Assembly (NCBI GenBank): GCA_900120395.1
Contig: LT635553.1
Coordinates: 1,688,242-1,744,685 of the forward strand
Direction of reading: 5' to 3'
Length of the DNA stretch: 56,444 nucleotides
From: Porphyromonadaceae bacterium FC4
GTDB taxonomy: Bacteria > Bacteroidota > Bacteroidia > Bacteroidales > Porphyromonadaceae
A program made the position numbers and the translations under genes. Under the pieces are notes generated by a model. That model worked only from the letters and a program-made list of their open reading frames with translations. It was not told the origin of the DNA and ran no database searches. Below, piece after piece: positions 51,322 through 56,444 of the stretch (the stretch's first letter is position 1; each line of letters begins with the position of its first letter).

Positions 51322-53898
51322 TCAATAGACAGGAACCCACTTCATGTAGCCAAAGTCCATACCGTGTGGGAGGAGCGGATGAGTCGGAGTGATGCGCACT
51401 GCGATCTTCTGGCTTCCCGGATAGTCTATCACATGCTTGAGCATGTACGTGCGACGTGTACCTTCGGTCGAGACAAGCTCAAAAGGCATCGACGACACAA
51501 ATGAGAGCGCCTTGGTACGGGGATCCTCCTCCGCCACAATGACCTCGAGCTTGAGGTCGCAGTTGAGCTGGTGAAGGTCGAGCACGATACTCATGGAGAC
51601 CTCCTCGCCGATGCAAAACTGATTGAGCGGTGCCGATGCGGATAGGAGCTTGGAATCGATCACCTCGAGCTGCTCCCACTTAGCAGCGACATCGCGCTTC
51701 CAGCTCACGATCTCATGGGCTGGGGCATAGTCATCCTTGTGGAGGAGCTGTGCGCGGTCGTGCAGGGGCAGATAAAACTTCGCAATATACTCATCGATCA
51801 TGCGCTTCATCGTGAAGTGGGGCAGGATCTTTGACATCGAGGTCTTGATAGCTGCCACCCACTTCTGAGGATAGTCCTCACCTTCGTTTCTGCCAAAGTA
51901 GGCGGGGATGATCTCATCCTCTAGGGTTCGGTAGATCGTTGCGGCATCCAGACGATCCTGGAGTGCCTGGTCCGTATAGGAGCGTTTGTCGGTCAGTGCC
52001 CAGCCACCGCCCTCCACATAGCCTTCGTACCACCATCCGTCGAGGACGGAAAAGTTGAGCACGCCATTCATGAGGGCTTTCATGCCGGAGGTACCGGACG
52101 CTTCAAGCGGACGAGTGGGCGTATTGAGCCAGACATCGACACCGGCTATGAGGTTTTGAGCCACCTGGATATCGTAGTTCTCTATGAAGAGGATCTTTCC
52201 CGAAAACTCCGGACGCTTGGATATGTCGATGATGTGCTTGATGAGCCCCTGACCGCCACCATCCGCAGGGTGCGCTTTTCCGGTAAAGATGAACTGCACC
52301 GGGTAGTCCGGGTTGTTCACGATCTTGGAGAGTCGCTCGAGGTCGGTGAAGAGCAGGTGGGCACGCTTGTAGGTGGCAAACCGTCTGCCAAAGCCTATGA
52401 GGAGGGCATTGGGGTTGAGGTCGTCGATGATCTTCACCACTGATGAGGGGTCGCTGTTTTCGCGCTCCAGGCTGGTCAGGTAGTTTTCGCGCAGATACCT
52501 CACGAGGCGCTCTTTCATCACACAGCGCATCTGCCATATCTCGCGATCCGGCACATCGTTGATCTTGCTCCAGACCTCCTCCTTTGCCTGATCTTGGTCG
52601 ATATGGGGGGATATATACTTCTTGATGAAGTCATCCCACTGGTACGCACGCCACGTGGGGGCATGTACGCCATTGGTGACATAGCCCACGTGCAGCTCCT
52701 CCGGCAGGTAGCCTTTCCACACCGGTGCAAACATCTTCTGCGACACCAGACCGTGGAGCTTACTTACTCCGTTGGCAGCGCTACAGGTATTGAGGGCAAA
52801 GACGCTCATGGAGAACTTCTCCTGGCTGCCGGGATTTTCACGGCCCATGTCGACAAGCGACTGGAAGGAGATGCCCAGGCGGTCGGCAAAGTGGCGGTTG
52901 TACTTGCCAAATAGCCCTTCATCAAAGTAGTCGTGACCTGCAGGCACAGGCGTATGGACCGTATAGAGTGACGATGCACGTACCACTTCGAGCGCCGTAT
53001 CCAGATCAAGCCCGCGGCTCTCCACCAGCATAGCCAGGCGCTGGAGGTTCATGAGGGCGGCGTGCCCTTCATTGGCATGGTATACATCCTGGTGGATGCC
53101 TAGCTTTTCGAGCATGAGGACGCCTCCGACGCCGAGCATGTACTCCTGCTTCATGCGGTTTTCCCAGTCCCCGCCGTAGAGCATGTGCGTGATGGAGCGA
53201 TCGTACTCGCTGTTTTGGTCTATATCTGTATCCATGAGGTACAGGGGCACACGTCCGACATCCACGCGCCAGATGTTGCTGTAGACAATGTGATCGCTAA
53301 AGGGCACTTCCAGGATCATCGGCGTGCCATCGTCGTTCATCACCTGGGTAATGGGGAGGTTTTTGAACTGCTGGGGCTGGTAGTTGGCGACTTGCTGACC
53401 CTCTGAAGTGATGACCTGATCGAAGTAGCCAAAGCGGTAGAGGAAGCCAACACCCACCATGTCTACATGTGAGTCGCTTGCTTCTTTGATGTAGTCACCC
53501 GCCAAGACTCCAAGCCCTCCGGAGTAGATCTTGAGGATATTGGTAAGACCATACTCCATGCAGAAGTAGGCTACGCTCGGTGTATTGGCACGGACAGGCT
53601 CGTCGAGGTATGCACGAAAGTCCGTATAGACCTCATCCAGGTGTTGGATGAACTCCTTGTCCGCCTCTAGGTCGCTGATTTGTTTTTTGGTCAGCGATGA
53701 AAGGACAAGCATGGGGTTGCCCATTGAGCTGTGCCAGACGTCGCGGTCCAGCTTGATGAAGAGGTCGCGAGCTTTTTTATTCCATACCCACCAGAGGTTT
53801 TGCGCAAGCTCCTCCAGCTTCGAGAGGGAGTCGGGGAGTTTTGAGATCGTATATACATCTCGCCACAGGGGCAGATTAGCGTTATTACTTTGGATCAT
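51322..53898 (-). CDS. glgP: Alpha-glucan (glycogen) phosphorylase
   Basis: Phosphorolyses alpha-1,4-glucan to glucose-1-phosphate, using pyridoxal phosphate. The 858 residues are GT35 of the shorter bacterial type, with an N-terminal DUF3417-like region (PDSLSKLEELAQNLWWVWN), YFCMEYGL and SGGLGVLAGDYIKEASD, HANEGHAAL, GFGRRFATYKRA, and the PLP-binding EASGTSGMKALMNG. It feeds hexose phosphate to glycolysis and to the gnd-zwf-pgl pathway. Single-gene unit. Confidence 0.94.
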   Translation of the reverse strand: MIQSNNANLPLWRDVYTISKLPDSLSKLEELAQNLWWVWNKKARDLFIKLDRDVWHSSMGNPMLVLSSLTKKQISDLEADKEFIQHLDEVYTDFRAYLDEPVRANTPSVAYFCMEYGLTNILKIYSGGLGVLAGDYIKEASDSHVDMVGVGFLYRFGYFDQVITSEGQQVANYQPQQFKNLPITQVMNDDGTPMILEVPFSDHIVYSNIWRVDVGRVPLYLMDTDIDQNSEYDRSITHMLYGGDWENRMKQEYMLGVGGVLMLEKLGIHQDVYHANEGHAALMNLQRLAMLVESRGLDLDTALEVVRASSLYTVHTPVPAGHDYFDEGLFGKYNRHFADRLGISFQSLVDMGRENPGSQEKFSMSVFALNTCSAANGVSKLHGLVSQKMFAPVWKGYLPEELHVGYVTNGVHAPTWRAYQWDDFIKKYISPHIDQDQAKEEVWSKINDVPDREIWQMRCVMKERLVRYLRENYLTSLERENSDPSSVVKIIDDLNPNALLIGFGRRFATYKRAHLLFTDLERLSKIVNNPDYPVQFIFTGKAHPADGGGQGLIKHIIDISKRPEFSGKILFIENYDIQVAQNLIAGVDVWLNTPTRPLEASGTSGMKALMNGVLNFSVLDGWWYEGYVEGGGWALTDKRSYTDQALQDRLDAATIYRTLEDEIIPAYFGRNEGEDYPQKWVAAIKTSMSKILPHFTMKRMIDEYIAKFYLPLHDRAQLLHKDDYAPAHEIVSWKRDVAAKWEQLEVIDSKLLSASAPLNQFCIGEEVSMSIVLDLHQLNCDLKLEVIVAEEDPRTKALSFVSSMPFELVSTEGTRRTYMLKHVIDYPGSQKIAVRITPTHPLLPHGMDFGYMKWVPVY

Positions 53899-53941
53899 TC
53901 TTATAGTGAGATTATCTGTTTGATTGCTTTTCCTACGCTTA

Positions 53942-53972
53942 CAAAAATACTAATTATGCAAGAGATAAGCAA
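53942..53972 (-). promoter_or_regulatory. Candidate glgP promoter
   Basis: On the minus strand TATTTTTG (53942-53949) fits TAnnTTTG; a TTG lies 20 bp further up (53970-53972). Confidence 0.45.
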
Positions 53973-54073
53973 TAAAGGAGGGATCTAAGCTTGGCGCAAA
54001 AACCGTGCAGAGACATGCCACCGTATGTGCTGCTGAAAGCGTTCACCGACATGGATCGCCCCCGGCACATAAA

Positions 54074-54114
54074 AAAGGGATGAAGATGCTCGAAGTCGGT
54101 ATCTTCATCCCTTT
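54074..54114 (-). terminator. Terminator of the rpsB-tsf unit
   Basis: A perfect 14-bp stem (AAAGGGATGAAGAT and complement), 13-nt loop, then a run of six T on the minus strand, 39 bp after the tsf stop. Confidence 0.9.
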
Positions 54115-54153
54115 GATTGTACTGGAGTCTTCTCTGCGAAGAGCCTGTCGGTA

Positions 54154-54978
54154 TTAGTCCTGATTCAGGTTAACGCGCTTGAAGCCGGTAACGGTCAGAG
54201 TCTTGGACTCACCCTTCAGAAGCTCGGCAACGCTCTTTTTTCCATCGAGGATAGACGCTTGCTTCAACAGAGTAAACTCTTCGTAAAACTTATTGAGGCT
54301 GCCCTGAGCGATCCGCTCAAGTAGGTTCTCAGGCTTGCCTGCTTCACGAGCCTTATCCATAGCGATGTTGAGCTCACGGTCCTTGATCTCCTGAGGAACA
54401 CCTGCCTCGTCTACGGCAACAGGGTTCATGGATGCCACCTGCATCGCAATCTCCTTGCCCATGTCCTCAGACACAGACTCGTTGAAACCAACGATAGCAG
54501 AGAGCATGTTACCCGGGTGCATGTACACGACAGTAGCAGGAGCTTCGATGAACTCATAGGCTCCGAGCTCCATCTTCTCTCCCGTCACGCCCGAACGATC
54601 GGTGATCGTTTGCTCTACGGTACGACCGCTCTTCAGAGTGGTGGCGAGTAGCTCTTCCTTGGACTTAGGCTTGCTTTCCTTCGCAGCAGCAAGGATTTCC
54701 TCAGTCATCGCAATGAAGTCTTCGTTTTTGGCAACGAAGTCTGTCTCGCACTGTACAGCTACGATGCACGCAAAGTCACCATCGCTGACTGCCAGGCAGC
54801 AGCCTTGCTCAGCAGAGCGCTCAGAGCGCTTTGCAGCAATCGCTTGCCCGCGCTTACGGATCAGCTCTACAGCCTTGTCGTGATCACCATTTGCTTCTTC
54901 CAGGGCTTTCTTTACGTCCATCATGCCGGCACCGGTCAGGGTACGCAGAGCCTTGATGTCGTTCATGGATATTGCCAT
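54154..54978 (-). CDS. tsf: Elongation factor Ts
   Basis: Nucleotide-exchange factor for EF-Tu. The 274 residues have the N-terminal UBA-like domain with RTLTGAGMMDVKKALEEANG, and the core signature AVQCETDFVAKNEDF followed by MHPGNMLSAIVGF. Follows rpsB after 55 bp, the usual order. Confidence 0.96.
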   Translation of the reverse strand: MAISMNDIKALRTLTGAGMMDVKKALEEANGDHDKAVELIRKRGQAIAAKRSERSAEQGCCLAVSDGDFACIVAVQCETDFVAKNEDFIAMTEEILAAAKESKPKSKEELLATTLKSGRTVEQTITDRSGVTGEKMELGAYEFIEAPATVVYMHPGNMLSAIVGFNESVSEDMGKEIAMQVASMNPVAVDEAGVPQEIKDRELNIAMDKAREAGKPENLLERIAQGSLNKFYEEFTLLKQASILDGKKSVAELLKGESKTLTVTGFKRVNLNQD

Positions 54979-55033
54979 ATGATATCTTTTGCTTATTGTG
55001 AATATTGTTTTTCAGTATAGGTCTACTTTCCTT

Positions 55034-55894
55034 TTACTCCTCGTCGCGACCCTCTTCCTCGGTCAGCTCCGGCTCGTCCTCATCGGCATTAGCCTCGCTC
55101 TCCTGAGCAGCACGGCGGCGCACGCCTGCGGTTACGCCTTGGCGACGACGGCTTCTTCTTGCCGGTGTCTCATCGCTCTCTTCCTCACCCTCGTCAGCGT
55201 GCTGGATCTTGCGCTCTTGCACACCTTCCTTGACCGCTGTGGTACATGCACGGATGATCACCTCGATAGACTTAGACGCGTCATCGTTAGCAGGGATCAC
55301 AAAGTCAATACCCTTAGGGTTGCAGTTGGTATCCACGATAGCAAAGATGGGGATACCCAGTCTCTGCGCCTCGCGCACTGCGATCTGCTCCTTCATCACA
55401 TCCACGATGAAGATAGCCTGTGGCAGCGTACGCATCTGAGCGATGGAGCCAAAGTTGGTCTCCAGCTTGTTTCTCTGGCGAGTGATTTGCAGTTTTTCAC
55501 GCTTAGAGAGGTTATCAAACGTCCCGCCATTGATCATCTTATCGATGTTCGCCATCTTGCTTACCGTCTTGCGGATGGTAGGGAAGTTAGTGAGCATACC
55601 ACCCGGCCAGCGCTCTACCACGTAGGGCATCTCAGCATCCTTGGCATACTCGGAAATGGTCTCTTGTGCCTGCTTCTTGGTGCCGACGAAGAGGACGGTC
55701 TTGCCCTCTTGTGCAAACTTCTTCAGTGCTTCGCACGCCTCATCAAGCTTCGCAACCGTCTTGTGCAGGTCAATGATGTGAATGCCATTTTGCTCCATAA
55801 AGATATAGGGAGCCATGGCGGGATTCCACTTACGCGTGAGGTGGCCAAAGTGTGAGCCTGCCTCTAGGAGTTCGTCAAATGTTACTCTTGACAT
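55034..55894 (-). CDS. rpsB: 30S ribosomal protein uS2 with charged tail
   Basis: Small-subunit protein. The ATG at 55894 gives MSRVTFDELLEAGSHFGHLT, the family's standard start; the frame is open 60 bp further upstream. Core blocks: KWNPAMAPYIFMEQNGIHII, ERWPGGMLTNF, AIVDTNCNPKGIDFVIPAND. From about residue 240 an Arg- and Glu-rich low-complexity tail (ARRSRRRQGV, ADEDEPELTEEEGRDEE) adds about 45 residues. Between rpsI and tsf. Confidence 0.96.
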   Translation of the reverse strand: MSRVTFDELLEAGSHFGHLTRKWNPAMAPYIFMEQNGIHIIDLHKTVAKLDEACEALKKFAQEGKTVLFVGTKKQAQETISEYAKDAEMPYVVERWPGGMLTNFPTIRKTVSKMANIDKMINGGTFDNLSKREKLQITRQRNKLETNFGSIAQMRTLPQAIFIVDVMKEQIAVREAQRLGIPIFAIVDTNCNPKGIDFVIPANDDASKSIEVIIRACTTAVKEGVQERKIQHADEGEEESDETPARRSRRRQGVTAGVRRRAAQESEANADEDEPELTEEEGRDEE

Positions 55895-55955
55895 AGTTTT
55901 TCGTTTACGTTCTTTGTTAGGGGAGTATTCAAAATTATTTCGTCCGTTCCTCAAC

Positions 55956-56000
55956 CCGGGTAGTAGAGGAGAGGGTCACGACCCGTCTCCCATCTACCGG
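55956..56000 (-). promoter_or_regulatory. Large hairpin in the rpsB leader
   Basis: On the minus strand CCGGTAG...GGAGA-c-GGGT, loop CGTG, ACCC-TCTCC...CTAC-TACCCGG forms a long bulged hairpin in the rpsI-rpsB gap, 62 bp before rpsB. No T-run follows. It may be a ribosomal-protein autoregulatory site or a processing site. Confidence 0.5.
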
Positions 56001-56060
56001 ATTTAGATACTAAACGATCTTGCTATCTGTATATTGAGAAGAAGCAAGTCTCGCAGCGCA

Positions 56061-56444
56061 TTAACGCTTGGAGAACTGGAACTTCTTTCTTGCCTTTGGC
56101 TGTCCCGGCTTCTTACGCTCTACTACGCGTGGATCGCGGGTCATGAAGCCCTCTGCACGCAGAGCCGGCTTGTCCTCAGGATTGATCTTCACGAGTGCTC
56201 GAGCGATACCCAGGCGGGCAGCTTCGCTCTGACCTTTGTATCCGCCACCGTTGAGGTTGATCTGGATATCGTACTTATCCTCTACCTCCAGAGTTGCCAG
56301 CGGTTGTTTCACCACGTACTGCAGTAGTGGATTGGGGAAAAAATCCTTGATATCCTTACCGTTGATCGTGATCTTGCCACTGCCATTTTTCACAAATACT
56401 CGAGCGACAGCAGCCTTTCTTCTACCAAGTGCGTTTACTACTTC
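56061..56444 (-). CDS. rpsI: 30S ribosomal protein uS9 (start codon just outside window)
   Basis: The frame runs to the window edge with EVVNALGRRKAAVARVFVKN, so only the start codon is missing. Further blocks: YVVKQPLATLEVEDKYDIQI, GGGYKGQSEAARLGIARAL and the C-terminal RKKPGQPKARKKFQFSKR ending in the invariant SKR that reaches the ribosomal P site. First seen gene of the rpsI-rpsB-tsf group. Confidence 0.96.
   Translation of the reverse strand, partial: EVVNALGRRKAAVARVFVKNGSGKITINGKDIKDFFPNPLLQYVVKQPLATLEVEDKYDIQINLNGGGYKGQSEAARLGIARALVKINPEDKPALRAEGFMTRDPRVVERKKPGQPKARKKFQFSKR

Noticed and set aside
54989-55855. 288-residue open frame antisense to rpsB
   Set aside because: Fully covered by rpsB and its leader; composition is that of a complement strand.

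Overview
The window reads as a chromosomal segment of a Bacteroidota bacterium, most like the genus Porphyromonas. Supporting features are two SusC/SusD outer-membrane import pairs, a DUF4492-cydA-cydB oxidase cluster, a NagB-like/PIG-L fusion protein, long low-complexity tails on ribosomal proteins S16 and S2, and many promoters of the Bacteroidota type (TTTG or CTTG, about 20 bp, TAnnTTTG) with little sign of Shine-Dalgarno sites. Base composition is moderately GC-rich in genes. No transposase, phage gene, integrase or CRISPR array is visible. The species is not resolved.

Layout. 1-827: the 3' part of a gene with an HU-like tail, a membrane segment and a LysM domain. 1132-4878 (minus): gnd-zwf-pgl, the oxidative pentose phosphate pathway. 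5054-10425: a SusC/SusD pair behind a long leader that holds an (AG)13 tract and a stable hairpin. 10793-13930: DUF4492-cydA-cydB. 14078-15313: tRNA-Lys(CTT) and a membrane-anchored DUF4253 protein. 15707-18169: rpsP, mdh and a DUF2284 cysteine-rich protein. 18159-20781 (minus): holA, a Zn-ribbon Nudix hydrolase and a GT9-like glycosyltransferase. 21373-24741: pflB-pflA and rpmH. 24788-33355 (minus): a small membrane protein, dxr-rseP-mutS2, and a sulfatase overlapping aroC. 33696-42090 (minus): a second SusC/SusD operon followed by a lipoprotein resembling a zinc metallopeptidase with a broken active site and two secreted thioredoxin-fold proteins. 42917-48374: lepA, dnaB, mscL, menA and a CPBP membrane protease. 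48520-53898 (minus): the NagB-like/PIG-L fusion and glycogen phosphorylase. 54154-56444 (minus): tsf, rpsB and rpsI (cut by the window edge).

The genes describe an anaerobe or nanaerobe that ferments through pyruvate formate-lyase and malate dehydrogenase, respires traces of oxygen with cytochrome bd and menaquinone, stores glucan, and imports nutrients through SusCD systems.

The most striking unexplained structure is a dispersed intergenic repeat of about 92 bp, present nine times. It is built from two 44-bp half-units, each with a GACGGATAG(T/A)AGC box and a TTTCC-AGTA-GGAAA hairpin, and it lies only between genes. Its first seven copies are spaced about 4-5.5 kb apart. I know of no described element that it matches. 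Other points of interest are a separate cluster of extragenic palindromes at 50622-51016, loss of the catalytic residues in the NagB half of the fusion protein, and the pseudo-peptidase in the thioredoxin-associated SusCD operon.
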